Notes: generated by a model from the letters alone, not told the origin. Numbered from the stretch's first letter, positions 17,650 through 26,961 are shown. The stretch is DNA of 64,000 bases from Halocatena salina (GCF_023115355.1 NZ_CP096022.1:62001-126000), one strand, 5' to 3'. Numbers and translations: made by a program.

Positions 17650-18621
17650 ATGGCCGTTCTGCCAGCGGTGTTGTTCCTAGGTGGAGTGGCGCTCCTCATT
17701 TACAGCGTCGAAGAACTGATCAAAAACATCACGAAGACGGCGATTCTTAGCGGTGTTTCTGCGTTTCTTCTCGCAGTGTTTTTTACTGGGATGGATTTCG
17801 AAAACTGGGCGTTTGGCGTTGCGGCGATCGTTGGGGACCTTCCGGGCGTAGCGATCGGTTCGGCGTTCGGGTCCGCGCTCTTTTTGGTCGGCATCTCGGT
17901 TGCCCTTGCGGGAGTACTCGTCCCGTTCGAACCGCATCTACCCACGGATTATCTCCTCTTGCTGACAGTGTCTCCGCTGCTCGCGTTGCCGTTTCTCCTC
18001 GATGGACGGCTGTCACGGGTCGATGGTGTTTTTCTCCTCGCGATCTTCGTAGCCATCCTCGCCTATCTCTACTGGCAGGAACGTCGCGGTCGGGAGACGT
18101 TTCGAGATGAGGAGACCCAAGAAGCACGAGCAGCACTTGAGGCAGACGAACACGGATCTTGGTACTATCTCGGGTTCGTCATCTTGTTCACGTTCGGGAT
18201 GGTTATCGGCTCGGAACTGGCCGTCTACGGCGCACGCGGGATCCTTGCAAACGTCGGACTGAACGGTACGATCTTCGGAATGACCGTTGCGGGTCTCGTG
18301 ATGTCGCTCGAAGAGATCCTCCTCGTCGTTGAGCCGATCCGTAGCGGTCGTTCGAGCATCGCTGTTGGCAACATCGTCGGCAGTTTGATCTTCTTCACCA
18401 CTGGCAATATCGGTTTGCTCGCCGTCGTTCGACCGTTCTCGTTGGCGCAGTCGGTTCTCGTGTTTTACTGGCCGGCCGTGTTCGTGATCACGCTGTTGAT
18501 GGCTGTGGTGCTCTATCGCGGACGGATCAAACGGATAGAGGGCGTTCTGTTTGGCGTTTTGTACATTGCCTACTGGGTGATCAGTTACGCCTACCTTCCC
18601 AGCTCACCGCTTCCACAGTAG
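17650..18621 (+). CDS. Sodium/calcium exchanger (CaCA family)
   Basis: A 323-residue membrane protein with two homologous halves. The repeat motifs are NWAFGVAAIVGDLPGVAIGS...GSALF in the first half and GMTVAGLVMSLEEILLVVEP with GNIVGSLIFF in the second. Each carries the acidic residue (D or E) expected at the ion site of CaCA exchangers. The short cytoplasmic loop between halves (ERRGRETFRDEETQEARAAL) lacks the large eukaryotic regulatory loop. About ten hydrophobic segments are visible. It probably exports Ca2+ in exchange for Na+ or H+. Upstream is an AT-rich promoter region (17575-17640). Confidence 0.88.
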   Translation: MAVLPAVLFLGGVALLIYSVEELIKNITKTAILSGVSAFLLAVFFTGMDFENWAFGVAAIVGDLPGVAIGSAFGSALFLVGISVALAGVLVPFEPHLPTDYLLLLTVSPLLALPFLLDGRLSRVDGVFLLAIFVAILAYLYWQERRGRETFRDEETQEARAALEADEHGSWYYLGFVILFTFGMVIGSELAVYGARGILANVGLNGTIFGMTVAGLVMSLEEILLVVEPIRSGRSSIAVGNIVGSLIFFTTGNIGLLAVVRPFSLAQSVLVFYWPAVFVITLLMAVVLYRGRIKRIEGVLFGVLYIAYWVISYAYLPSSPLPQ

Positions 18622-19000
18622 TGATACGGCTGTATCTCCCCTCTCGGGCTCGCGTAAACCGATCCCTCGCTTGGCACACATCGCCGATATTCTTTCGTCT
18701 GCCAGACATTTCATGTCTAAGACAATAGACTGTTTGATTTCAACGATATCGGACACAGAAACGTGATGTACGAATAATCGTCAATCGGTAACGATATTCG
18801 CGACACATTTATCCTTAGTGAACCTTAATACATAGATGAATTCGTTGTAGTCATTCCGGTCGCTGGAGTGAATATACGATTGATATGTACTGTAAAAACA
18901 TATGTCTGGGAAGAACGTATCGGGTCATCGCTAAACAAACACTATCGCCGCAGGGCCGACTGATGCTCCCTCAAAACATCACGACGGTGATTGCTAGAAC
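18622..19000. other. Intergenic region, no gene seen
   Basis: This 379-base gap between the exchanger and Nramp-like genes has several short AT-rich stretches (for example around 18825-18835 and 18895-18905). I see no protein-coding pattern. It probably carries the Nramp-like promoter. Confidence 0.5.
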
Positions 19001-20311
19001 ATGACCGGGATGTTCCTAAAACAGGTTGCAAAAGAGGGACCGACATCGGTCTCGGAGTTCTTTGAGCGGTTTGGACTGGCGTTCGTAATGGTCGCCAGCT
19101 ACATCGGTTCGGGAACGGTGTTCATCATGAGCACAGCCGGCGTCCAGTTCGGCTACGCGCTCATCTGGCTCGTTGGACTCGCGGTCCTACTCGGTATCAT
19201 GGCTCAGGATATGAGCGCCCGAGTCGGTATTTTCGGCGATTCGCTGGGACAGTTCACTCGTCGGAAATTCGGAAAAAGCGGTGCGACAGGGCTGCTCGGG
19301 TTCATCTCGATCGGTTGTCTTCTGTGGGGATTGGAACTGACTGCCGCTGTCGGCCTCGGTACGCAGATCTTACTCGAAAGCGTTTTCGGTGTATCCATAA
19401 ATTGGATGGTGATTGCCGCGGGGACTGCAGTCCTCGCTGCCGGGATCGGCGTGTTACACTACCAAATCATCGAATATCTGATGACAGCGATGATGGTACT
19501 CCTGTTCGCTGGCTTCGGTATCGTAGCGGTCGTCAGCGATCCCGATCCGATCGCGGTCGCTGCCGGCACACTGCCCAATTCGGACATTCTTTCCCCTAAC
19601 GGATTGACGTTGGCGGCAGCCATTCTTGGAACGACGGCGCTGTGGCCGAACTTCTTTCTTGAATCGCTGTTCGTTGAGGAGAAAGGCTGGCAGGATACCT
19701 CGGATCTCTTCGATATGCGCTTGGATCTCGTGATGGGGTACGCTCTCGGAGGTCTTGCTTCGGTCGCCATTCTGATCGCAACTGCCACGGTTCTCCGTCC
19801 AACGGGCGTTACCGAGTTGAGCTCGTTTATCACACCCGGCAGAGCACTGACTGACGTGCTCGGCACGTGGGCGATGTTGTTGTTCCTCGGTGGGACGTTG
19901 GTCGCAGCGTTCAACAGCATCATTCCCATCCTCTGGTGCCCAGCCTACATCCTTCAGGAAGCCCGGGGCAAACGGATTCGATCGTCCGATCCCCAGGAGG
20001 CCCGACGGTCGTTCCGTATTCTGTTCGTTGGGATATGCCTGCTCAGCGGTCTTTCCCCGCTGGTTCACATCGTAGGTGGGTTGAGCGTGTTGGACATGAT
20101 CGTCCTGTTCCCAGCCTGGAACGGCGTATTCGGACTACCGATTTCCGCCGTACTTCTCTTTTGGGCCGTCAACGACAGCGAAACGATGGGGGATCACCAG
20201 AACGATCGGTGGATCAACGTGGCCAACGTCACACTGGTTGTACTCGCGATCGTACTCGCGGTTTCCTCCACTCAGGACGTCATTGGTGCCATCTTGGGTG
20301 GTGGTTTGTAG
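19001..20311 (+). CDS. Nramp-superfamily transporter with atypical metal-site motifs
   Basis: A 436-residue protein with 11-12 hydrophobic segments and overall Nramp order. TM1 begins FGLAFVMVASYIGSGTVFIM, where canonical Nramp has the metal-binding DPGN; here the position reads YIGSG. TM6 reads LGTTALWPNFFLESLF where canonical Nramp has A-x-x-MPH; here the Met and Pro-His are changed. It therefore probably does not bind Mn2+ or Fe2+ in the usual way. It may belong to the Nramp-related groups that carry Mg2+ or other solutes. It is followed after 6 bases by TauE/SafE, so the two are probably co-transcribed. MFLK, three codons later, is an alternative start. Confidence 0.8.
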   Translation: MTGMFLKQVAKEGPTSVSEFFERFGLAFVMVASYIGSGTVFIMSTAGVQFGYALIWLVGLAVLLGIMAQDMSARVGIFGDSLGQFTRRKFGKSGATGLLGFISIGCLLWGLELTAAVGLGTQILLESVFGVSINWMVIAAGTAVLAAGIGVLHYQIIEYLMTAMMVLLFAGFGIVAVVSDPDPIAVAAGTLPNSDILSPNGLTLAAAILGTTALWPNFFLESLFVEEKGWQDTSDLFDMRLDLVMGYALGGLASVAILIATATVLRPTGVTELSSFITPGRALTDVLGTWAMLLFLGGTLVAAFNSIIPILWCPAYILQEARGKRIRSSDPQEARRSFRILFVGICLLSGLSPLVHIVGGLSVLDMIVLFPAWNGVFGLPISAVLLFWAVNDSETMGDHQNDRWINVANVTLVVLAIVLAVSSTQDVIGAILGGGL

Positions 20312-20317
20312 CCCACG

Positions 20318-21082
20318 ATGACCCCAGTGCTGGCTGTTAGCCTGATCGTCATCGCGTTGCTCGCTGGTGTCGGAATCACGACCGTCGGTCCTGGTGGAGT
20401 GTTCGTCACCGCTGCGCTTTACGAACTGACGGATCTCTCTTCGGCAGCCGTTGCTGGAACCGCGAGCGCAACGTTCGTCGCAACCGGTTTCGTCGGCAGT
20501 AGTGTCTACGTCCGCTCTGGCGAACTGAGGAGCGGACCGGCACGTGAGGCAGCAGTCGTACTGAGTGGTGCTGGAATTCTTGGCGCGCTCACCGGCAGCC
20601 GGATGAATCTGCTGATCAGTGACCAGCTATTCGGCTATCTTCTGGCGGCATTTCTCGCTATCATCGGTGGTTTGCTCGCATATCGTGAACGCGTCGGAAT
20701 CAAGCCGACAGGACTTCTCGGTCAGACCGACGGACGACGGCGCGCGGTGCTGGCTATCGTCGGCGGTAGTATCGGTGTCTTAGGGGGACTGCTCGGTGTC
20801 GGCGGACCAGTGATCGCAGTCCCCACGTTGGTTGCTCTGGGAATGCCGATGCTCCGAGCGGTTGCCGTTGCGCAGGTCCAGTCAATATTCCTTGCGCTTT
20901 TTGCGACGATCGGATATTTCACCGTCGGAGCCGTCGATGTCACAACGGCAGTCGTCGTCGGTGTTCCGCAACTCATCGGTGTTCTCGCCGGATGGCGCGT
21001 CGCTCATCTGGTACCACCTCGTCAGCTGCGGATCGCCCTCGCTGGCGTTCTCGTCGCCGTTGCAGCTGTTATCACACTCTAA
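20318..21082 (+). CDS. TauE/SafE family anion permease
   Basis: A 254-residue protein with eight hydrophobic segments in two repeats. The repeat signature is visible as GVGITTVGPGGVFVTAALY in the first half and GGLLGVGGPVIAVPTLVALG in the second. This is the TauE/SafE (sulfite exporter) family, which moves sulfite, sulfoacetate or other small organic anions. It starts 6 bases after the Nramp-like gene, which implies one transcript. What links a divalent-cation-type carrier to an anion permease is not clear. The substrate is unassigned. Confidence 0.87.
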   Translation: MTPVLAVSLIVIALLAGVGITTVGPGGVFVTAALYELTDLSSAAVAGTASATFVATGFVGSSVYVRSGELRSGPAREAAVVLSGAGILGALTGSRMNLLISDQLFGYLLAAFLAIIGGLLAYRERVGIKPTGLLGQTDGRRRAVLAIVGGSIGVLGGLLGVGGPVIAVPTLVALGMPMLRAVAVAQVQSIFLALFATIGYFTVGAVDVTTAVVVGVPQLIGVLAGWRVAHLVPPRQLRIALAGVLVAVAAVITL

Positions 21083-21214
21083 CGAATCCGTCGCCCCTCG
21101 TCGGCTATGCGTTTCTTTTCTGCAGAGATCTTGACGAAAAATCGGGTAGACGTTATAGGTAGCAAATGCTATCATAGTCATAATATATAAGTATAAGATT
21201 AATATATTATTAGT

Positions 21215-22504
21215 GTGGGCAACGAAGGTACATATTCGACGAGGCGCGACGTATTGAGGTCGAGTAGTGCTATCGCAGGAGTCGTTCTCGGTGGTGTGCC
21301 GGTCGGCGTCGGGGCAGCGAAAGGAGAGAGGTCTTCCGGGCCGGACCAGCCAAAACCGAGGCGACAGTGGATCAGCACGTGGACCGCAAGTCCCCACGAG
21401 CCGTCTACTGCGCTTGGCGACTATCGCCAGGGATTTGCCGATCAGACGCTTCGATCGATCGTTCCAGTTAGTCGTGGAGGCGATACGATTCGCGTGCGAC
21501 TGACCAACAGATACGGCGATCGATCGGTGACGTTCGAAAATGTCACCGTCGGTATTCGTGAGACAGGGGCTACGCTCACACCGGGGTCTCTTCGTCGGGT
21601 AACCTTTGGTGGTAACCGTTCCGTTACCGTTCGAGCGGGGACGAAAACGCTGAGTGATCCGATCGATCTCACCGTTACACCCGAGCAGGACCTCGCAGTC
21701 AATCTGTATGCTCAGGATCCGACAGGTCCGCCAACGGCCCATCAATCCGCGCGAAAAACGTCTTACATCGTCAGTGGTGATCGCACCACCCACCGGGCTG
21801 GGAACGGCTTTTCGGAGATCACGTCCTGGTTTTTCCTTGAGGGTATCGAGGTCGCGGCGAAAAAGCGAGAAAGCACCGTCGTTTGTTTCGGCAATTCGAT
21901 CACGGATAACCTCTATCCGAACTATCTGGCTCGTCGCCTCAACGACCGTCCATCCATTCCCAAAGCCGTGGTAAACGCCGGGATCGGCGGTAATCGCGTT
22001 CTCAACGATTCCCCACCCGATTCTGGATTCGGAGAGAGTGCGGTAGCGCGGTTCGATCACGATGTTCTCGCCCAGACGGGCGTGTCGGACGTCGTTTTCC
22101 TTGAAGGAATCAACGACATCGGATTCGGTGCGAACGACCCAGCAGCTTCCGTTTCGGCTGAGGAGATAATCCGTGGGCATAAACAGATTATCGCACGTGC
22201 ACATGCCGCGGGTCTGAACGTTTTTGGAGCGACGCTGACTCCGTTTGAAGGCGCGTCTTACTACTCCCAAAGCGGTGCCGAAAAGCGGCGGACAGTGAAC
22301 GAATTCATACGAACCACTGATGAGTACGATGGGGTGATCGATTTCGATAAAGCACTTCGCGATCCGAACCATCGAGAACGACTACGCCCGAAGTACGACA
22401 GCGGCGACCACCTCCACCCGAGCGATGCGGGCTATCGAGCGATGGCAAACGCCGTCGATCTGTCTCTGCTCAAAGGGCCCCCGACGCCTCATGCTATAAC
22501 TTGA
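21215..22504 (+). CDS. Tat-exported SGNH/GDSL esterase
   Basis: A 429-residue protein starting at GTG. The N-terminus STRRDVLRSSSAIAGVVLGG is a twin-arginine signal. Residues about 50-200 form the beta-rich domain seen in secreted SGNH esterases (WISTWTASPHEPS; FADQTLRSIVPVSRGG; GGNRSVTV). The catalytic half has block I CFGNSITD (Ser), an oxyanion GIGGNR, GINDIGFG, and DHLHPSDAGY (Asp-His). It is likely an extracellular carbohydrate or lipid esterase. It lies 5' of the IclR/uronate cluster but is separated from it by nearly 500 bases. A TATA-like gtataaga element lies about 22 bases upstream of the GTG. Confidence 0.88.
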   Translation: MGNEGTYSTRRDVLRSSSAIAGVVLGGVPVGVGAAKGERSSGPDQPKPRRQWISTWTASPHEPSTALGDYRQGFADQTLRSIVPVSRGGDTIRVRLTNRYGDRSVTFENVTVGIRETGATLTPGSLRRVTFGGNRSVTVRAGTKTLSDPIDLTVTPEQDLAVNLYAQDPTGPPTAHQSARKTSYIVSGDRTTHRAGNGFSEITSWFFLEGIEVAAKKRESTVVCFGNSITDNLYPNYLARRLNDRPSIPKAVVNAGIGGNRVLNDSPPDSGFGESAVARFDHDVLAQTGVSDVVFLEGINDIGFGANDPAASVSAEEIIRGHKQIIARAHAAGLNVFGATLTPFEGASYYSQSGAEKRRTVNEFIRTTDEYDGVIDFDKALRDPNHRERLRPKYDSGDHLHPSDAGYRAMANAVDLSLLKGPPTPHAIT

Positions 22505-22995
22505 GTCTGTGCGGAGATGCGCGACTGCATCAGAAGCCATGAGACGTTATCGTCGTCTTCACGGTTTCTGTCGCGTATGAATGCTAGAAACAGGACGAAG
22601 AAAGCCCATGACGGTAGAAACGGCAAACACACTGGTATCAGAATTTTTCATGCCATAGATGTCGTATGGTCTACTGCAAATCTGAACATATCGACGTCAG
22701 CTCGTCCCTGATGCGAAAAATACGTTAATTCCATTTATACAATAATATTACACACACACATATATATAAAATGATAGATATATTATTTGTATTTTGATAT
22801 GGAATACGGATACCGGGAAGCGAAAGATGTCTCATAACTATCTTCCCTAAGCCATCTGTATTACTAAATCGGTATAACAACGACTGTAGTACTGATACAT
22901 ACTCCATGTGATCGAGGTAACTTTTCACGGAGAGGATTTTCGAAGCGGCGTCCACTCATAGTAGAATTTATCTGTATCGGTGTGGTGTCTGTACC
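22505..22995. other. AT-rich intergenic region upstream of the IclR gene
   Basis: No convincing gene is seen in these 491 bases. The middle part is AT-rich and includes a short CA repeat (about 22751-22761) followed by alternating TA. The site AATAATATTACA at 22741-22752 matches 10 of 12 bases of the palindrome in front of the mannonate dehydratase gene, so it may be a weaker copy of the same operator. Confidence 0.45.
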
Positions 22996-23769
22996 ATGCG
23001 TTTCGATGACTCGAACGGCGGTGGCAAACGGATCGATGCAGTCAAGCGTGCGTTTAGAGTTATCGATATCTTACGGGGATCCGGTCCGATGCGTATCAAC
23101 GACATCGCCGAAGCACTCGATATTCCTACGAGCACGGCTCATGTCCATCTCAAGACGTTAGAAGACATCGGATACGTCATCAAGGATAAGGATGGATTCA
23201 GGTTGGGATTACGGTTTCTCAGGGATGGTTCAGTTATTAGGAACGATTTGAGCGTCTATTCGGTCGCTACGTCGGAGGTCGACAATCTTGCTGAGAGTAC
23301 GGGTGAGGTTGCGAATCTCGGTACCGAGGAGAACGGTCAACGGGTTATCTTGTATCAGTCGGAAGGAAGTGAAGCGGTCTATGACAACGCGCTCGTCGGT
23401 GAATACACGAATATGCATTGGACCGCATTAGGGAAGGCGATCCTTGCCGAACGCCCCGACGACTACGTGCGGAGAGTCGTCGAGCGATACGGTTTTCCGG
23501 TCGCTACAGCGAACACCATCGCTGATTCGGACACTCTCTTCGACGAATTGATGACTATTCGTGAGCGTGGCTTTGCCCTCGAAGACGAGGAACGACGTAC
23601 GGGGATCCGATCGATCGGTATTCCGATCACGATCGAAGATCAGGTTATGGGTGCTATCTCGCTTTCGGGACCCAAGGAACGATTCGATGACGATCGGATC
23701 GACGACGAACTACTGCCAGCACTCAAAGATCACGCGAACGTCGTGGAGGTCAAAATCGCATACGAGTAA
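22996..23769 (+). CDS. IclR-family transcriptional regulator
   Basis: A 257-residue protein. Residues about 15-75 form the IclR winged helix (FRVIDILRGSGPMRINDIAE; IPTSTAHVHLKTLEDIGYV). Residues about 80-257 form the IclR effector domain (MHWTALGKAILAERPDDYV; ALEDEERRTGIRSIGIPI; GAISLSGP). IclR proteins usually bind sugar acids or aromatic acids and repress or activate a neighbouring catabolic operon. Here the next genes encode a mannonate dehydratase and a TRAP transporter, so a uronate-derived acid is the likely effector (inference). Candidate operators lie in the gap downstream. Confidence 0.92.
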   Translation: MRFDDSNGGGKRIDAVKRAFRVIDILRGSGPMRINDIAEALDIPTSTAHVHLKTLEDIGYVIKDKDGFRLGLRFLRDGSVIRNDLSVYSVATSEVDNLAESTGEVANLGTEENGQRVILYQSEGSEAVYDNALVGEYTNMHWTALGKAILAERPDDYVRRVVERYGFPVATANTIADSDTLFDELMTIRERGFALEDEERRTGIRSIGIPITIEDQVMGAISLSGPKERFDDDRIDDELLPALKDHANVVEVKIAYE

Positions 23770-23885
23770 CCTCATGTAAAACCGTCTTCGATGGGTGAAC
23801 GCAACGAGCTATCCACTAGATCGCGTCGATCTCGTTTCTCACCGAGTGCTTCTATCGCCTGTTCGCCGATCGAAGTCTGTGCGTA

Positions 23886-23905
23886 TTACACTAGTACGAG
23901 TGTAA
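23886..23905. promoter_or_regulatory. Inverted repeat TTACACT-N6-AGTGTAA
   Basis: Perfect 7-base arms, TTACACT at 23886-23892 and AGTGTAA at 23899-23905, separated by 6 bases. It lies about 115 bases downstream of the IclR stop. The size suits a dimeric regulator. It may instead be a hairpin at the end of the iclR transcript. Confidence 0.35.
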
Positions 23906-24190
23906 AGAGTTCGGAACGCTGATGCATTGAACTCGGATCCGATAGAGGTCCAATCATGGTGGATGGTCGTAGCGGCGATGACTGCTAAATCGAACGAACA
24001 CCGTTCGCACTCATCGTCGAACGGACGCATCGAATCAGTGCCGTCGGATTCTACTATCGGTGGTACGTCCTGTGAGACGTTTTCTTTTATCGAGGGTAAC
24101 CGTCCTGTAGCCATTTCGGACGGCAGGGTTGGTTCGCTGGAGTCATCCCCCTGTCCGATGCTGGGTCGTGAAGCGGTGTCATAGATGGCG

Positions 24191-24202
24191 TGTAATATTA
24201 CA
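24191..24202. promoter_or_regulatory. Palindrome TGTAATATTACA upstream of mannonate dehydratase
   Basis: A perfect 12-base palindrome 36 bases before the ATG at 24238, so it overlaps the expected promoter. A 10/12 match lies upstream of the iclR gene at 22741-22752. Both positions fit an IclR operator. Confidence 0.45.
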
Positions 24203-24237
24203 TAATTGATGTGGGTGGACTATGGTAAAGCTTACAT

Positions 24238-25218
24238 ATGAAGCGGCTACTCACCCTCTCCCGTATGGATCCAGCACTGATATTGCCGCCCTCGCCAGAT
24301 AGACGATGGACGCTCGCCAAGCAGATCGGCGTGAACTGTGGTGTTGCCCGCTTTTGGGGGATAGATGACTGGTGGGAATACGACACACTTCTTCGAACAC
24401 GAAACCGATTCGAAGACCACGACATCTCCTTGCGAGTGGTCGAAGATAGGCCCCCAATGACGCGCACCGTTCTCGGAAAGGAAGGACGTGATGAAGAGAT
24501 AGCAACAGTAAAGCAGTTACTCAGGAATATGGGGAAGCTTGGTATCGACACGTACAGTTGGGTCTGGACCGAAAACCCCGTCGGAGTCGTACGGACATCC
24601 GATTCGATACCTGATCGCGGGGGGTCTCGAAAATCCGGATACGATCACGCATGGGATCGACAAGCCGACGATCACCCTGAAGCGGGCATTACTGAGACGG
24701 AACTCTGGGAGAATCTCGAATACTTCCTCAACGAGGTCGTTCCGGTGGCCGAACGCGCGGGAGTGAAGATGGCGCTTCATCCCGACGATCCACCGCTCTC
24801 CCCGGTTCGTGGTGTTCCGCGTCTCGTCACGTCGGTTGAAAAGTACGAACGCATTCTCGATCTTCACCCGAGTTCGAATCACGGCGTCACCTTCTGTCAG
24901 GGGAATTTCGCCGCGATGAAAACCGATATTCCATCAGCGATTCGCCGTCTCGGGGATCGTATCCATTTCGTGCATTTCCGTGATGTCGAAGGGACTGCCG
25001 AGTCGTTCGTCGAGACGTGGCACGACGACGGTCCGACGGATATGCGTGCCACCATCGAAGCATACCGTGATATCGGGTTCGACGGTCCGATTCGGCCCGA
25101 CCATGTTCCGAGAATGGCCGGAGAAAAGGACCGAGACGGAGCGCACGCTGGCTATACCGACATGGGTCGGCTGTTCGCCATCGGATATATGAAAGGATTG
25201 ATCGAACAGACGGCGTAG
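24238..25218 (+). CDS. uxuA: D-mannonate dehydratase (UxuA)
   Basis: A 326-residue TIM-barrel protein. Recognisable UxuA features are KMALHPDDPP, SSNHGVTFCQGN, IHFVHFRDV and DGPIRPDHVPR, which supply the metal- and substrate-binding His, Cys and Asp residues. It dehydrates D-mannonate to 2-keto-3-deoxygluconate in hexuronate breakdown. No isomerase (UxaC), KDG kinase or aldolase is in the window, so the pathway must be completed elsewhere. It follows the IclR gene and precedes a TRAP transporter on the same strand. The start at MKRLL or at MDPALILPP (24265) are both possible; the second is closer to the family start. Confidence 0.9.
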   Translation: MKRLLTLSRMDPALILPPSPDRRWTLAKQIGVNCGVARFWGIDDWWEYDTLLRTRNRFEDHDISLRVVEDRPPMTRTVLGKEGRDEEIATVKQLLRNMGKLGIDTYSWVWTENPVGVVRTSDSIPDRGGSRKSGYDHAWDRQADDHPEAGITETELWENLEYFLNEVVPVAERAGVKMALHPDDPPLSPVRGVPRLVTSVEKYERILDLHPSSNHGVTFCQGNFAAMKTDIPSAIRRLGDRIHFVHFRDVEGTAESFVETWHDDGPTDMRATIEAYRDIGFDGPIRPDHVPRMAGEKDRDGAHAGYTDMGRLFAIGYMKGLIEQTA

Positions 25219-25352
25219 CTTTCCGGTCTTCGATGGGACGTTTTTTCGATTGATTCCCAGCCACACGCTAGAGATGGCTATTGCGTTCATTTACGATCAT
25301 TAGCCGCGCCCCTCATTCTCACAGATGATGATTAAAATGGACGATTAGGAAA

Positions 25353-25360
25353 GATATAAG
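25353..25360 (+). promoter_or_regulatory. TATA box of the TRAP transporter operon
   Basis: GATATAAG, preceded by a purine-rich aggaaa (BRE-like), is centred 29 bases before the ATG at 25385. This supports the MPQQSRR start and a leaderless dctPQM transcript separate from uxuA. Confidence 0.5.
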
Positions 25361-25384
25361 TGGTTGTGTACAAAGTTGCGGAAT

Positions 25385-26389
25385 ATGCCACAGCAGAGTC
25401 GGCGCGATTTCATCGGACAGCTCTGTCTGCTCGGGGGTACCGGTGCAGTCACCTCGCTCGCGGGCTGTTCCGGGGATGGTTCTAGTGACCAGGGTCAATC
25501 GATGCTTATTGGAAGCGTCTTTCCCAGTGGCCACGTCATCAACGAAATGGCGAAGTCTTGGGCGGACACTGTCGCACAGGAGACCAACAACCGCGTTTCT
25601 ATCACCATCGAACCGGCGTTCGGCGGCGAACAGGAAGTGATGGAACAGACGCGTATCGGTTCGATCGAAGGGACGATTATCGGCACGAGATGGGTTATCG
25701 ACTACGACCCGAAGAACTTCTGGGTCGAATCACCGTTCGTGTTCGAAAACTGGGACCAGCAGAAACGCGCATTCGAAACGGAGCACCTAGACGATGGCCG
25801 ACAACGGCTCCGTGAAAAGGGCAATCAACGGCTCGTCGGTCCGCCAATCTACCGAGGCTATCGTCACATATCCGGTAAGAGTGCCCTCGAAACGCCGGAA
25901 GCGATCCACGGGACCGATCTCCGCGTCCCAGATCTTTCTCCGTGGGTAAATATCTGGGAAGGAATCGGTGCCAGTCCGACGACCGTTGCCTTCGATGAAC
26001 TGTACAGCGCGTTACAGCAAGGCGTCGTCGAAGCCCAAGAAAACCCGGCAAAAACGGCCCTCTCATCGTCGCTGTATGAGGTACAGAGTCACTACACCTT
26101 GACCCAGCATCTAGCCTCGACGGGCTGGTTCACTCTCAATACGGATGCGTTCGAGGCGCTGTCCGAAGACGACCGAACTGTCGTTTCCGAAACGCTCACA
26201 CAGCATATCGAAGATCTCAGTAGCCGCATCGCTGATTCAGAATCTGAAACTATCGACGAGCTGGAGAGTAACGGAATGAACATAGTCGAACCGGACCGCG
26301 ATGCGTGGCTGGCAGCAGCCGAAAAGCCACTCCAAGCCCAGTTCAACCAGAACTGGCAGCCGTCATTAGCGGACGTGAGAAATATTTGA
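25385..26389 (+). CDS. dctP: TRAP transporter substrate-binding lipoprotein (DctP type)
   Basis: About 334 residues starting MPQQSRRDFIGQLCLL. The twin arginines and the lipobox TSLAGC give a Tat-exported, lipid-anchored protein, usual in haloarchaea. The mature part has DctP features: FGGEQEVMEQTRIGSIEG, HISGKSALETPEAIHGTDLR, VAFDELYSALQQGVVEAQENP. The Arg in GTDLRVP is the conserved carboxylate-binding residue. It delivers an organic acid, probably a uronate or aldonate given uxuA upstream, to the membrane subunits. The small permease gene follows after 20 bases. The upstream in-frame start at 25364 adds MCTKLRN and is less likely given the TATA position. Confidence 0.92.
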   Translation: MPQQSRRDFIGQLCLLGGTGAVTSLAGCSGDGSSDQGQSMLIGSVFPSGHVINEMAKSWADTVAQETNNRVSITIEPAFGGEQEVMEQTRIGSIEGTIIGTRWVIDYDPKNFWVESPFVFENWDQQKRAFETEHLDDGRQRLREKGNQRLVGPPIYRGYRHISGKSALETPEAIHGTDLRVPDLSPWVNIWEGIGASPTTVAFDELYSALQQGVVEAQENPAKTALSSSLYEVQSHYTLTQHLASTGWFTLNTDAFEALSEDDRTVVSETLTQHIEDLSSRIADSESETIDELESNGMNIVEPDRDAWLAAAEKPLQAQFNQNWQPSLADVRNI

Positions 26390-26409
26390 ACGATAACACG
26401 ATCAAAAAC

Positions 26410-26961
26410 ATGGTTGAAAATAGCGATACGCCGTCTGTCACTCATTATTTCGACCAGGCAGTCAAAGCTCTCGCTCTGTGCTTGTACGTACTGATGATAC
26501 TGGTCGTCGGGTTGCAAATCCTGACGCGTTGGGTACTCGGATCGGTGATCGGAAGCAATCTGCCGTGGACCGTCAATTTCTCACAGATGCTCCTCGTTTA
26601 CGTCACGTTCATCGGGGCGGCGGTAGCCAGTGGGAAACGCGAACACGTTTCACTCGATCTTCTCGTCTCGCGCCTGTCGGATAGCACGATACGAGTGCTA
26701 ATAGGCTTTCGAACGGTACTCGTGTTTGTATTCGTCGTAGTTCTTACTGCTGGTGCCTATCCGCTCTATCAACAGAACAGGGGCTCGGTCATCGGCGCAC
26801 TGCCGACCCATCCGCCGTTCACACAAGCGTGGCTGTACGTTCCAGTGATCGTCGGTGGTGTGATCATCGCCGTCTACAGCGTCCGAGACTTATGGGCGGT
26901 GGTTATGTCCCCGGAGACGGTGCTCACAGATATCAAACGAGGTGGTGACGATGAGAACTAA
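26410..26961 (+). CDS. dctQ: TRAP transporter small permease (DctQ)
   Basis: About 183 residues with four hydrophobic segments (about 18-40, 50-72, 95-120, 140-165). DctQ features include ILTRWVLGS and LPWTVNFSQMLLVYVTFIGA, then GKREHVSLDLL. It forms the membrane part of the TRAP transporter with DctM. The start MVENSD is 20 bases after the dctP stop. A 20-codon frame (MRTNALADRF..., 26951-27013) overlaps its 3' end and the dctM start, probably a spacer rather than a gene. Confidence 0.9.
   Translation: MVENSDTPSVTHYFDQAVKALALCLYVLMILVVGLQILTRWVLGSVIGSNLPWTVNFSQMLLVYVTFIGAAVASGKREHVSLDLLVSRLSDSTIRVLIGFRTVLVFVFVVVLTAGAYPLYQQNRGSVIGALPTHPPFTQAWLYVPVIVGGVIIAVYSVRDLWAVVMSPETVLTDIKRGGDDEN

Larger units (their letters stand above)
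23770..24237. other. Intergenic region with operator-like palindromes
   Basis: No gene is supported in these 468 bases; open frames on both strands lack recognisable domains. The region holds an inverted repeat at 23886-23905 and a perfect 12-base palindrome at 24191-24202, and it feeds the uxuA promoter. Confidence 0.5.

Noticed and set aside
20882-22372. Open frame of about 496 codons on the minus strand
   Set aside because: It runs antisense to the clear SGNH esterase and TauE/SafE genes, is rich in Arg and Cys and has no domain. It is a shadow of their codon bias.
22751-22775. CA and TA simple repeat
   Set aside because: Short and imperfect; typical AT-rich intergenic sequence rather than a functional repeat array.
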